The translations under genes were made by a program, and so were the position numbers. A DNA stretch of 64,000 nucleotides from Muriicola sp. Z0-33 (lineage in GTDB: Bacteria; Bacteroidota; Bacteroidia; Flavobacteriales; Flavobacteriaceae): the NCBI RefSeq assembly GCF_026126425.1, contig NZ_JAFMPW010000011.1, positions 97,352-161,351 of the forward strand, written 5' to 3'. The notes beneath the pieces were generated by a model. It was given only the letters and a program-made list of their open reading frames with translations. It had not been told where the DNA came from and did not search any database. This document shows positions 1 to 8,226 of the stretch, in pieces; the stretch's first letter is position 1, and each line of letters opens with the position of its first letter.

Positions 1-1
1 T

Positions 2-754
2 GATGGCAAAGGCAATTTTTCAAGGAGCACTGCTTTTGGTATGGCCTATGCCCCTACCAGAAACTTAACATTGGCAGACCTGGACCAGGACGGCGACACC
101 GACATCCTTATTACCAACCGGGGCAGACCCAATGAAATATGTTTGAATAATGGTAAAGGAAGCTTTCCTGAAAATATGAGTTTTGGCGATCGTTCGGATG
201 CTACCATTGATGTGGAGATTGCTGATATGAATAATGACGGGGATCCGGATCTGGTCCTGGCCAACAGAGATGAACAAACCAATTATGTGTACTTAAACGA
301 TGGTAAGATGGGGTTTTTTAAAAAGATACCTTTCGGAACGGGCAGTGATAATACTAGATCTGTAGGTGTTTCTGATTTTAATGATGACGGCCTGGCAGAT
401 ATTGCTGTTGCCAATATAGGTGCGCCCAATATCATCTATTTTGGCCACAATACCGCTCCCTATAGTACTTCTATTACGTTTGATGCTTCTGAGCAGAAGA
501 GTTATGCAGTAGCCGTGGCCGATCTTGACGCAGATAGCGACATGGATATCATAATAGGAAATGCCGGCGGTCCCAATGTCGTTTTTTGGAATTCCGAACA
601 AGGCCAGAACTGGGCAAGTACCCCACTATCAGATGAAGAATTAATAACATATGATATAATTTCATCAGATGTAAACAATGATGGCCTGATGGATATTCTT
701 GAGGCCAACTCCGATGCTATTAACCGCTACTATTTTAACCGTGCAAAAAATTAG
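2..754 (+). CDS. FG-GAP/VCBS repeat protein, 3' part (5' end outside window)
   Basis: The frame is open to the left edge, so the N-terminus is missing; an internal Met lies at position 41. About five tandem units of roughly 46 residues are visible. Each opens with an Asp-rich calcium-loop-like motif (DLDQDGDTDIL, DMNNDGDPDLV, DFNDDGLADIA, DLDADSDMDII, DVNNDGLMDIL) followed by a beta-rich stretch. This is the pattern of FG-GAP/VCBS repeats, which form integrin-alpha-like beta-propellers in exported proteins. The visible end is the last propeller blade, with no type IX sorting domain after it. Substrate or partner cannot be told. The downstream exported hydrolase starts 16 bases after the stop, so the two may be cotranscribed. 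Confidence 0.85.
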   Translation, partial: DGKGNFSRSTAFGMAYAPTRNLTLADLDQDGDTDILITNRGRPNEICLNNGKGSFPENMSFGDRSDATIDVEIADMNNDGDPDLVLANRDEQTNYVYLNDGKMGFFKKIPFGTGSDNTRSVGVSDFNDDGLADIAVANIGAPNIIYFGHNTAPYSTSITFDASEQKSYAVAVADLDADSDMDIIIGNAGGPNVVFWNSEQGQNWASTPLSDEELITYDIISSDVNNDGLMDILEANSDAINRYYFNRAKN

Positions 755-770
755 ATATAATCCGATACCT

Positions 771-1733
771 ATGATTACCATAAAAAAATTTGATCTACCC
801 TCATGGAAAGACATGCTGTTTAAGCTACTTGGGGCCTTCATAGTAATGTTACCACTGCTTTCAACGGCACAGACCCCCCCAATACAACTTAAATATCTGG
901 GCACCGCTGGCTGGGAAATTACCGATGGAGAGATTACCGTACTGGTAGACCCTTATATTTCGCGTTTTAAGCTGGGCACGGGTCCTGGAATTAGTCCGGA
1001 TGATAAACGGGCAACGGTACTGCGCACAGATATTGCTGTATCGGATTCTACTTCTATAGATAGCTTAATTACCAGAGCCGACTTTATCCTGGTGCATCAT
1101 TCACATTTCGATCATCTTGCCGATGTCCCCTATATTGCTCATAAAACCAAGGCAAAAGTCATAGGCACCGAAACTACTTGTAATATACTACGAGGGTATG
1201 GTATCCCCGATGAGCAATTATACCCGGTAAAAGGAGGGGAAGATTACCAGTTTAATAATTTTGCCATCAGGGTGATCCCTTCTATTCATTCTGCCTTAAA
1301 CGAAAAACACTACATAGATAACAGGGTATATTCTGAAGTGCCCAAGACGCCACTTAAAGTATCTGAATTTATAGAAGGTGGCTCGCTAATGTTTCTTGCC
1401 CGTTTTGCCAATCATCATGTACTCACCATGGGCTCTATGAATTTTGTTGAAAGTGAAGTAAAAGGACTGGAGCCGGATATCCTATTGGCTGGGGTTAACC
1501 GGTCGCAACTGGGTCTTTATAAATACAACGAACGCCTACTGGCCAGCACCAATTACCCCGGGGTGATTATTCCTACCCATTGGGATAATTTTAGACTTCC
1601 CTACGGGTTTTCACAAGAATCAGGGGTTAAGGATAAGCTAATGCCTTTTAAAGTAGACGTTAAAAAACTCGCACCTCAAATAAAGGTCATTATTCCAAAA
1701 CATTTGGAAACTATCACGATAGATAAAATGTAA
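771..1733 (+). CDS. Exported MBL-fold metallo-hydrolase
   Basis: A protein of about 320 residues with the metallo-beta-lactamase metal motif HxHxDH at residues 110-115 (sequence HHSHFDHLAD) and a later His in a PTHWDNFRLP context that could complete the site. The family covers UlaG-like and other zinc or manganese hydrolases, and the substrate cannot be inferred. I chose the ATG at 771 because it is followed by a hydrophobic signal-peptide-like segment ending in LLSTAQ; the frame is open upstream to 699, and an ATG at 813 would also leave a signal peptide. It probably acts in the periplasm or at the surface. It lies between an FG-GAP protein and a lipoprotein glycosidase-like protein. Confidence 0.8.
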   Translation: MITIKKFDLPSWKDMLFKLLGAFIVMLPLLSTAQTPPIQLKYLGTAGWEITDGEITVLVDPYISRFKLGTGPGISPDDKRATVLRTDIAVSDSTSIDSLITRADFILVHHSHFDHLADVPYIAHKTKAKVIGTETTCNILRGYGIPDEQLYPVKGGEDYQFNNFAIRVIPSIHSALNEKHYIDNRVYSEVPKTPLKVSEFIEGGSLMFLARFANHHVLTMGSMNFVESEVKGLEPDILLAGVNRSQLGLYKYNERLLASTNYPGVIIPTHWDNFRLPYGFSQESGVKDKLMPFKVDVKKLAPQIKVIIPKHLETITIDKM

Positions 1734-1789
1734 AATGTTTATTGCAGGGTATCCAAGAAGCATAGTGCAGGATATGAATTACTTATAGG

Positions 1790-2839
1790 ATGAAGAATTT
1801 TCTGGTTTTGGTTGCGGCAGCAATTCTCTTTGGCGCTTGTAAAGAAAAGGATACTTTGGTAAACAAGGAGGTATCCCGGCAGGTAATGGAAGATATCTAC
1901 AATGAGATTAAAACTCCTTTTAAATACGGCATTGTGGTCCGGCATCCGGATACTACCAAAATGGTCGACTCGCCCACAATATTTCGCCAAAACGACACCT
2001 GGTATATGACCTATATCGTGTATGATGGCCAGGGCTATGAAACGTGGCTGGCAAAAAGTGAAGACCTGCTAAATTGGAATACAAAAGGAAGAATATTGTC
2101 TTTTACAGAAGACAGTTGGGATGCCAACCAAAAAGCAGGATACGTATCCCTTGTCAATACCAAATGGGGTGGTGACTATGCCGTAGAAAATTATCAGAAG
2201 AACTATTGGCTGACCTACCTGGGAGGCAAAACTGCTGGCTATGAATCCGGGACTTTAAAAATTGGCCTGGCCAATACTTCTAATGTTACCAGGGCTGAAG
2301 AATGGAACAGGATTACTACTCCCCTATTGTCTCCCGAAGATGAAGAGGCGCGCTGGTTTGACAACAAGACGATTTATAAAAGTTTGGTCATTCGGGATAA
2401 AGAAAAACACACAGGGCACCCTTTTGTGATGTATTATAATGCCAAAGGAGTTACTGCCGACTATGAAAGTATCGCCATGGCCGTTTCAGACAATATGAAA
2501 GATTGGCAACGATATGGAGAAAACCCTGTAATCAGCAGGGGAAAAGGCATTTGTGGCGATGCGCAGATTGCAAAAATAGGTGATGTTTATGTGATGTTCT
2601 ATTTTGGGGCCTTCTGGAAACCCGGTGCTTTTGAGAGGTTTGCCTGCTCTTACGATTTAATACATTGGACAGACTGGGACGGGGAAGATCTACTGGCGCC
2701 TTCAGAAGATTACGATAAAACCTATGCCCACAAACCCTGGGTAATTAAATGGAAGGGAGTGGTTTACCACTTCTATAATGCGGTTGGGAACAAGGGCAGG
2801 GTAATTGCTTTGGCCACATCAAAAGATCTGAGGAAATGA
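1790..2839 (+). CDS. Lipoprotein, five-bladed beta-propeller glycosidase-like (GH43/GH130-type fold)
   Basis: 349 residues. The N-terminus is a lipoprotein signal (hydrophobic run, then FGAC with Cys17), so the protein is probably anchored in the outer membrane. The body has repeated W/Y-rich blades such as DTWYMTYIVYDG, NYWLTYLGG and HPFVMYYNAKG, together with acidic residues in SPTIFR and GDAQIAK contexts. This resembles the five-bladed propeller glycosidases (GH43, GH32 and GH130 groups), where Asp/Glu residues on the blades carry out hydrolysis or phosphorolysis. I cannot assign the exact family or the sugar. A role in trimming an extracellular oligosaccharide is an inference. No SusC/SusD pair is in the window, so a full polysaccharide-utilisation locus is not shown. 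Confidence 0.65.
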   Translation: MKNFLVLVAAAILFGACKEKDTLVNKEVSRQVMEDIYNEIKTPFKYGIVVRHPDTTKMVDSPTIFRQNDTWYMTYIVYDGQGYETWLAKSEDLLNWNTKGRILSFTEDSWDANQKAGYVSLVNTKWGGDYAVENYQKNYWLTYLGGKTAGYESGTLKIGLANTSNVTRAEEWNRITTPLLSPEDEEARWFDNKTIYKSLVIRDKEKHTGHPFVMYYNAKGVTADYESIAMAVSDNMKDWQRYGENPVISRGKGICGDAQIAKIGDVYVMFYFGAFWKPGAFERFACSYDLIHWTDWDGEDLLAPSEDYDKTYAHKPWVIKWKGVVYHFYNAVGNKGRVIALATSKDLRK

Positions 2840-2928
2840 ATTTTTAATAAACTTTCGTACAACTTAAAACCCAAAACTTCCCCTGGGGTATAAACAAATT
2901 TTAATGGCCATTTTGGAGGTATTATTCT

Positions 2929-3807
2929 CTAAATATCCAATACGAGTTTGTAGCCCACCCCCCGAATATTTACAATTTTCACTTTAGAATCAAATTCCAG
3001 TTTCTTCCTCAACTTGGAAATAAACACATCTAGTGTTCTGCCGACATAGTCGCCCTGGTCTCCCCAAACCATATTTAGAAGTACTTCTCTTTCAACGGTG
3101 GTATTTGCATCAGTATATAGCAAGTGGAGTAGATCTGCTTCTTTACTACTGAGCTCTATTTTTTGATCCCTTATAATAAGTTCTGTATTCCGCTTGTCAA
3201 AAAGGTATTCACCCATACTGATTAAATTAGGGTCTGTCTTAGATCTGGCTAATCGCTTCCAAAGTATAAAGAGTATTACGAGTAATAGCAAGACCAGTGC
3301 ACCCGAATTATAAGGATTAAGGTATGTCGGTTGTGTTGCAACAGCAACTGCTGCGGTATCCTCCTGCTGAGCTAGCTGAAAAGTAAATAATAAACTGTAA
3401 CAAGATTTTGGTTGTAATCTTGCTCCGCAGGGTATAATGTCAGATTGCTCTAAATCGTCTATTTTAAAGCTGTAGACCACCTCCTCGCTGGCACACTCTT
3501 CCACCGCTACGATATAATTTCTGGCTATTCCAGATTGCCGAATAACACTATCAACAGTTGCTGCCAATTGCTGAGGACTGAACTCGAATGGAGCTTCAAA
3601 TCTAATTCTGAATCGGTCATTTTCTCTTTTTATGGGCAATACCCGTGAAGTACTATCTCCTGAATTAAGTAACAGCTGATGCCCTATCATTCTTAAGGAG
3701 ACTTCTATATGTTGCTCCTCCTGAGGCGATTGTGCACAGCTATGATTTGGAACCGCTAAATATCCTGCCAGGATCAATACCAGGATTTTGAATTGTTTGA
3801 AACTCAT
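2929..3807 (-). CDS. Membrane-tethered winged-helix transcriptional regulator with periplasmic sensor region
   Basis: 292 residues. Residues 1-25 are a signal-like segment, about 26-165 a predicted periplasmic region with several Cys, about 168-187 a strong transmembrane helix (GALVLLLLVILFILW), and about 195-292 an OmpR/PhoB-type winged-helix domain (LSSKEADLLHLL, then TLDVFISKLRKKL and VRGVGYKL-like IRGVGYKLVLDI). The domain order is the reverse of ToxR/CadC, with the DNA-binding domain at the C-terminus inside the cell. There is no receiver domain, so signalling is probably direct across the membrane. It is divergent from a secreted TonB-C-like protein at 3941, and the 133-bp gap probably carries both promoters. 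That gene is the most likely target or partner, by inference. Confidence 0.8.
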   Translation of the reverse strand: MSFKQFKILVLILAGYLAVPNHSCAQSPQEEQHIEVSLRMIGHQLLLNSGDSTSRVLPIKRENDRFRIRFEAPFEFSPQQLAATVDSVIRQSGIARNYIVAVEECASEEVVYSFKIDDLEQSDIIPCGARLQPKSCYSLLFTFQLAQQEDTAAVAVATQPTYLNPYNSGALVLLLLVILFILWKRLARSKTDPNLISMGEYLFDKRNTELIIRDQKIELSSKEADLLHLLYTDANTTVEREVLLNMVWGDQGDYVGRTLDVFISKLRKKLEFDSKVKIVNIRGVGYKLVLDI

Positions 3808-3811
3808 ATTA

Positions 3812-3819
3812 CAAATCTA
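3812..3819 (-). promoter_or_regulatory. -7 element TAGATTTG of the tethered regulator
   Basis: This is an exact match to the Bacteroidota -7 consensus TAnnTTTG on the minus strand, only 5 bases upstream of the start codon at 3807. Transcription would then begin at or near the ATG, giving a leaderless or nearly leaderless mRNA. No well-spaced -33 TTG is seen. Confidence 0.35.
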
Positions 3820-3904
3820 TTTCAATCTGGATCAATAGGAAATGTTTTACAGAAGATTTACACTATTTTACATAGGAACTACAAACCAGAGCGTTTATCC
3901 ACAA

Positions 3905-3912
3905 TACATTTG
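3905..3912 (+). promoter_or_regulatory. -7 element TACATTTG of the TonB-C-like gene
   Basis: Exact TAnnTTTG match 28 bases before the ATG at 3941. A -33 TTG at normal spacing is absent, which could mean dependence on an activator such as the divergent regulator. Confidence 0.4.
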
Positions 3913-3940
3913 GTAGTAATAATTTAAAATATTCAGAGAT

Positions 3941-4750
3941 ATGAAAAAACGCATTCTAGTTTTTAGTACAGTATTAGCAGCCCTGGGACTCACGGCTTTT
4001 GGTTTTATCAACACCACCAATACGGTGACCGTAGCAGAAGTAATAACAAACAAAAAAGCAATTGCTCCCGGAGCGGCTGTTGAAGGACCTGTTGTGGAAA
4101 AGGATCGGCCAGACTTCCGTTATGATATCAATACCAGATATTTAATGACCGTATCAAAAAAGAAGCTGCAACAGGCGAAATCAATAAAAGATATTCTTCC
4201 TTATGACTGGACAGATTTTGTAGTGTCTTACAAAAAGGTAAGTGTAAATATTATTGAAAATAATGAGCGGACAGAAATCAGAGCTACCGGCACCAGTGAG
4301 GTACTTACCCAGGACCAGTTGCAACTTTTGCAATCTGCGGACTACTCGACCAATATATTAATCAGGGCGGACTATATGGAGAAACATGAAGAAAGCGGGG
4401 AATTAACCTCCAATTATTTTACCCCACATATGACGGTTGTACCCACACAACAAGCGGTATATCTAGATGGTAAGGATGCCCTTATCAAATACCTCAAAGA
4501 AAACAGTCGGGAGTTTACCTCCAATGTGGAAAAGGGAAAATTGCAGCCTGGGAGGTTAAATTTTACAGTTTCTAAAAATGGGACCATTTCTGCAGTTGAA
4601 TTAGAATCTACTTCTGGCTATCCCGTGATAGATAAAACCATGAAAGCCCTGATCACCAATATGCCTGGGGAATGGGAACCAGCGGAAAATGCCAAAGGAG
4701 AAAAAGTAGCTCAAAAACTGGTCTTTTTCTATGGAATAATAGGCTGTTAA
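3941..4750 (+). CDS. Secreted protein with TonB C-terminal-like domain
   Basis: 269 residues. An N-terminal hydrophobic segment (residues 5-23, VFSTVLAALGLTAFGF) is a signal peptide or anchor. The middle region has no family that I recognise. The last 65 or so residues (LNFTVSKNGTISAVELESTSGYPVIDKTMKALI, ending in KLVFFYGIIGC) have the pattern of the TonB C-terminal domain, which normally contacts outer-membrane receptors. The long Pro-rich periplasm-spanning linker of a true TonB is missing, so it is unlikely to be a normal energy transducer. It is divergent from the membrane-tethered winged-helix regulator and may form a signal/response pair with it. Function unknown. Confidence 0.7.
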   Translation: MKKRILVFSTVLAALGLTAFGFINTTNTVTVAEVITNKKAIAPGAAVEGPVVEKDRPDFRYDINTRYLMTVSKKKLQQAKSIKDILPYDWTDFVVSYKKVSVNIIENNERTEIRATGTSEVLTQDQLQLLQSADYSTNILIRADYMEKHEESGELTSNYFTPHMTVVPTQQAVYLDGKDALIKYLKENSREFTSNVEKGKLQPGRLNFTVSKNGTISAVELESTSGYPVIDKTMKALITNMPGEWEPAENAKGEKVAQKLVFFYGIIGC

Positions 4751-4829
4751 TTCTACCGTATTTTAAATTTTTAAAGGCCTTAAGATTGGAAAATATGATG
4801 CTATTAACTGTGATTTAAACACGGTAGAA
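4751..4829. repeat. Long-range 9-bp inverted repeat downstream of the TonB-C-like gene
   Basis: TTCTACCGT at 4751-4759 is the perfect reverse complement of ACGGTAGAA at 4821-4829, with about 61 bases between, including a TTTAAA at each inner edge that extends the pairing. It starts at the stop codon and precedes a separate bidirectional terminator. It could be a 3'-UTR structure. No open reading frame explains it. Confidence 0.4.
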
Positions 4830-4862
4830 ACAGCTGTCAACTCCAATGGCCGTTTTAGAACA

Positions 4863-4894
4863 AAAAAGCCCCGGTAGAAATACCAGGGCTTTTT
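4863..4894. terminator. Bidirectional Rho-independent terminator
   Basis: Stem AAAAAGCCC-C-GGTA, loop GAAA, then TACC-A-GGGCTTTTT: thirteen pairs with one C/A mismatch and A/T tracts on both sides. It lies between the convergent TonB-C-like gene and rpsA and can serve both. Confidence 0.85.
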
Positions 4895-4914
4895 ATTATG
4901 TAAACAAAAGGGGC

Positions 4915-6744
4915 TTATTTCTTCCCTTCCATTTTATCTTTCAACGCCTGCAATTGCTCATTGGCATCACCTAACGTAGGTTTGTTTTCCTCGGCAGATG
5001 AAGCGGCCTTCTTCTTGGCTGCTCTTACATTACGTTGTTCCTCTTCTCTGAAGATAGCGGTATGACTCGCTACCACTCTCTTGAATTCCTTATTGAATTC
5101 AATGATCTTAAATTCAGCTTCTTCACCTTTGCCCAACTTCTTACCATCTTCTTTTTCTAAATGACGTTGTGGTACAAATGCAGTAATATCTTCGTTAAAA
5201 TCTATCACCGCCCCTTTATCTACTATTTCTGTAATAGCAGCTTTATGAGTGGTTCCAAGAGCAAATTCTTTTTCGTATTTATCCCAGGGATTGTCTGTAG
5301 TTTGTTTGTGACCCAAACTAAGTTTACGGCCTTCAACATCTAACTCTAGTACTTCAACTTCTAAAGTATCTCCTACAGTTACAAATTCTGATGGGTGCTT
5401 AATCTTCTTGGTCCAGGAAAGGTCAGAGATATAAATTAATCCGTCTATACCCTCTTCCAATTCAACGAATACCCCAAAATTGGTAAAGTTCCTTACAATT
5501 CCTTTGTGTTTAGAACCTACAGGATATTTTGTTGTGATATCTGTCCATGGATCAGGAGTAAGTTGCTTAATACCAAGAGACATCTTACGATCTTCTCTGT
5601 CTAGTGTTAATACAACCGCCTCTAACTGATCTCCAACTTTTACAAAATCTTGTGCAGATCTCAAGTGTGTAGACCAGGACATTTCAGAAACGTGGATAAG
5701 TCCTTCAACTCCTTCAGCAACTTCAAGGAAAGCACCATAGTCAGCAATGACTACCACTTTTCCTTTTACCTTATCACCAATTTTGATCTCATCTCCAAGG
5801 GCATCCCAAGGGTGTTTCTCCAATTGCTTAAGTCCAAGCTGAATTCTGGATTTGTTATCATCAAAATCAAGAATAACCACATTGAGTTTCTGGTCTAATT
5901 CCACAACTTCGTTAGGGTGGTTTATTCTACTCCAGCTAAGGTCTGTAATATGTACAAGGCCGTCTACTCCTCCAAGGTCTATAAATACCCCATAAGAAGT
6001 GATGTTTTTCACAACACCTTCCAGTACCTGTCCTTTTTCTAACTGGCTGATGATCTCTTTCTTCTGTTCTTCGATATCGGCTTCGATCAGGGCTTTGTGT
6101 GAAACCACCACGTTTTTAAATTCGTGATTAATCTTCACTACTTTAAACTCCATGTTCTTACCAACATATTGATCGTAGTCGCGAATAGGCTTAACATCAA
6201 TCTGTGAACCTGGAAGGAAGGCCTCAATGCCAAAGACATCTACAATCATACCTCCTTTAGTTCTGCATTTAACAAACCCTGTAACTACTTCCTCATTATC
6301 ATGAGCTGCATTTACTCTGTCCCATGCCATAATGGTTCTGGCCTTTCTGTGAGAAAGTACCAACTGACCACTTTTGTCCTCTCTGATATCAATAAGTACC
6401 TCAACCTTGTCACCAATTTTAAGATCCTGATTGTATCTGAATTCATTTAGAGAAATAACCCCTTCAGACTTTGCATTGATATCAATGATAGCCTCACGGT
6501 CTGTAAGATGAGTAACTGTACCTTCAACCACTTCTTCATCAGCGGTATCCACAAAATTTTCGGCAACGAGTTTTTCAAACTCTTCCAACTTGGATTCGTC
6601 AACCCGCTCTATACCTTCTTCATACTTATCCCAGTCAAAGTTTTCCAAAAACTCCTTAGGATCTTGTTTAGGTGCAGTTTCTTTTACTTCTTGTTTTACC
6701 TCGGCAGTTTCTGCTACCTCAGTTGTTGTTTTTTCTTCAGCCAT
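4915..6744 (-). CDS. rpsA: 30S ribosomal protein S1
   Basis: 609 residues with six S1/OB-fold RNA-binding repeats after an acidic N-terminal extension of about 55 residues. The repeats are visible as recurring motifs GxVxxITSYGVFIDLGGVDGLVHI, DYGAFLEVAEGVEGLIHVSEMSW and NFGVFVELEEGIDGLIYISDLSW. S1 binds mRNA on the small ribosomal subunit and helps start translation. This matters in Bacteroidota, which rarely use Shine-Dalgarno pairing. The C-terminus is Lys/Ala-rich. It has its own promoter about 115 bases upstream and a terminator just after the stop. The stretch 6745-7002 holds the promoter and leader. Confidence 0.97.
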   Translation of the reverse strand: MAEEKTTTEVAETAEVKQEVKETAPKQDPKEFLENFDWDKYEEGIERVDESKLEEFEKLVAENFVDTADEEVVEGTVTHLTDREAIIDINAKSEGVISLNEFRYNQDLKIGDKVEVLIDIREDKSGQLVLSHRKARTIMAWDRVNAAHDNEEVVTGFVKCRTKGGMIVDVFGIEAFLPGSQIDVKPIRDYDQYVGKNMEFKVVKINHEFKNVVVSHKALIEADIEEQKKEIISQLEKGQVLEGVVKNITSYGVFIDLGGVDGLVHITDLSWSRINHPNEVVELDQKLNVVILDFDDNKSRIQLGLKQLEKHPWDALGDEIKIGDKVKGKVVVIADYGAFLEVAEGVEGLIHVSEMSWSTHLRSAQDFVKVGDQLEAVVLTLDREDRKMSLGIKQLTPDPWTDITTKYPVGSKHKGIVRNFTNFGVFVELEEGIDGLIYISDLSWTKKIKHPSEFVTVGDTLEVEVLELDVEGRKLSLGHKQTTDNPWDKYEKEFALGTTHKAAITEIVDKGAVIDFNEDITAFVPQRHLEKEDGKKLGKGEEAEFKIIEFNKEFKRVVASHTAIFREEEQRNVRAAKKKAASSAEENKPTLGDANEQLQALKDKMEGKK

Positions 6745-6859
6745 TGCTGATATTAATTTGTATTCTGCAGTTGTACAAGAGTTAAACGATTACCGCAGAA
6801 GCTGTTATTAGTTTATGTCTTTTCCCTTTTACCTCTTGATTATTCGCAAAAAAGGAGTG

Positions 6860-6890
6860 CAAAAATACAATTAAATTATTGTTTTAACAA
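6860..6890 (-). promoter_or_regulatory. rpsA promoter (-33 TTG, 20-bp spacer, -7 TATTTTTG)
   Basis: On the minus strand, TTG at 6890-6888 is followed by exactly 20 bases and TATTTTTG at 6867-6860, a full match to the Bacteroidota housekeeping promoter. Transcription would start near 6853, leaving a leader of roughly 108 bases before the rpsA ATG, long enough for translational control. Confidence 0.6.
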
Positions 6891-7002
6891 TAGCAATCTT
6901 ACTTCGTACAGACATCCTTCCCAATTTCTATTAAAAAGTGGTAAAATCTTATGAGAATTTGTATATTCCATGCCGTAAATATTAACCATTAAATAAACAA
7001 AT

Positions 7003-7383
7003 ATGAGTGTAAAAGGAAAGTATCAACCAGTATTGTCTCTTGGAGAACAATTGGGGATCAAAGATGGGAATGTAACTGAAGAAAATGGCATTTTAAAAGT
7101 AAAAGGACAGGCCGGAACCCAGTACGAAAAGAACCTCATCTGGGATAAAATAAAAGAAATTGGAGGAGATCATCCGTCAGACATTAAAGCAAATATCACG
7201 GTTGAGGACGAGTCTGTTTATCACAGGCATGTGGTTCAAAGTGGAGAATCGCTTAGTAAAATAGCCAAGCACTATTATGGCGATCCTATGAAATACAAGC
7301 AGATTTTTTCTGCCAATACCAACATTCTTAGTAATCCGGATGTAATTCATCCAGATCAGGTATTGGTTATTCCTAACCTATAA
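7003..7383 (+). CDS. BON-LysM domain protein (Kbp/YgaU-like)
   Basis: 126 residues, no signal peptide. Residues about 10-68 look like a compact BON-type domain (LGIKDGNVTEENGILKVKG, then IKANITV). Residues about 76-126 are a LysM domain (HVVQSGESLSKIAKHYYGD, ending in IHPDQVLVIPNL). The same arrangement occurs in Escherichia coli Kbp (YgaU), a cytoplasmic potassium-binding protein. The assignment rests on domain order and size, and I cannot confirm potassium binding. Without a signal peptide the LysM domain is probably not used on peptidoglycan. The gene is divergent from rpsA and shares a bidirectional terminator with convergent cmk. Confidence 0.8.
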   Translation: MSVKGKYQPVLSLGEQLGIKDGNVTEENGILKVKGQAGTQYEKNLIWDKIKEIGGDHPSDIKANITVEDESVYHRHVVQSGESLSKIAKHYYGDPMKYKQIFSANTNILSNPDVIHPDQVLVIPNL

Positions 7384-7406
7384 GCATTTATAGTATACAA
7401 TACTCG

Positions 7407-7446
7407 AAGGCCTTGAAAGCGATAAAACATTGCTATTCAAGGCCTT
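7407..7446. terminator. Bidirectional terminator between the LysM gene and cmk
   Basis: AAGGCCTTGAA at 7407-7417 pairs with TTCAAGGCCTT at 7436-7446, and an inner AGCGAT/ATTGCT stem (one G-T pair, one bulged A) extends it to about 17 pairs around a short AAAAC loop. The stem touches the last base of the cmk stop codon. Confidence 0.8.
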
Positions 7447-8141
7447 TATTTATGCTTTGCTATCACCCTTAGTGCAAAGTTGTAGATCCTTTCAAATTGC
7501 TCTTCCAGGCCCATATCTCCATTATCAAACTCAATAGCGTCGTCTGCTTTTAATAATGGCGATATCTCGCGATGCGAATCTATATAGTCCCTGTTCTGAA
7601 CATTCTTAAGTACCTCTTCATATTTTACTTCTTCACCTCTTTCAAGTAGCTCTTTATATCTTCTATGTGCCCTTACCTCTGGAGAAGCCGTCATAAATAT
7701 TTTCAATTCCGCATCCGGAAAAACCACAGTGCCAATGTCCCGGCCATCCATAACAATACCCTTTTCCCTGCCCATTTTCTTTTGCATATCTACCAGCTTG
7801 TAACGCACCTGTTCTACTGTGGCTATCTGGCTTACATACTTGGAGACTTCCAGAGACCTGATTTCCTTCTCCACATTTTCATCATTAAGATACATTTCGG
7901 AAAAGCCCAGTTCTTTGTTATAAATAAACTTCAGTTGTAATCTTGGGAGCAATTTAATAAGGGCGGAAATATTATTTTGTTTCCCGCCTATAAATCCATT
8001 TCGAAGCGCAAATAAGGTAACAGCCCGGTACATCGCGCCGGTATCCACATATACGTAGCCTAAAGCCTTAGCAAGTTGCTTTGCCAATGTGCTCTTACCA
8101 GTAGAAGAGAATCCATCGATAGCTACCGTAATCTTTCCCAT
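7446..8141 (-). CDS. cmk: Cytidylate kinase
   Basis: 231 residues, the usual length. It phosphorylates CMP and dCMP using ATP. The P-loop is at residues 6-17 (AIDGFSSTGKST), followed by DTGAMYRA, the family motif that helps bind CMP, and by GRDIGTVVFPDAELKIF and RAHRRYKEL, which form the nucleotide-binding core and lid. It lies 85 bases downstream of lon on the same strand, so cotranscription is possible, and ends in the shared terminator. Pairing of cmk with rpsA nearby is common across bacteria; here a LysM gene separates them. Confidence 0.96.
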   Translation of the reverse strand: MGKITVAIDGFSSTGKSTLAKQLAKALGYVYVDTGAMYRAVTLFALRNGFIGGKQNNISALIKLLPRLQLKFIYNKELGFSEMYLNDENVEKEIRSLEVSKYVSQIATVEQVRYKLVDMQKKMGREKGIVMDGRDIGTVVFPDAELKIFMTASPEVRAHRRYKELLERGEEVKYEEVLKNVQNRDYIDSHREISPLLKADDAIEFDNGDMGLEEQFERIYNFALRVIAKHK

Positions 8142-8226
8142 TAGTTAAAAATAGAGAGAATTGCTGGTTTGGGAAATAGATTAAGGATAATATTGCTGCC
8201 ATCCACCCATAATCGGTCTTTACCCC

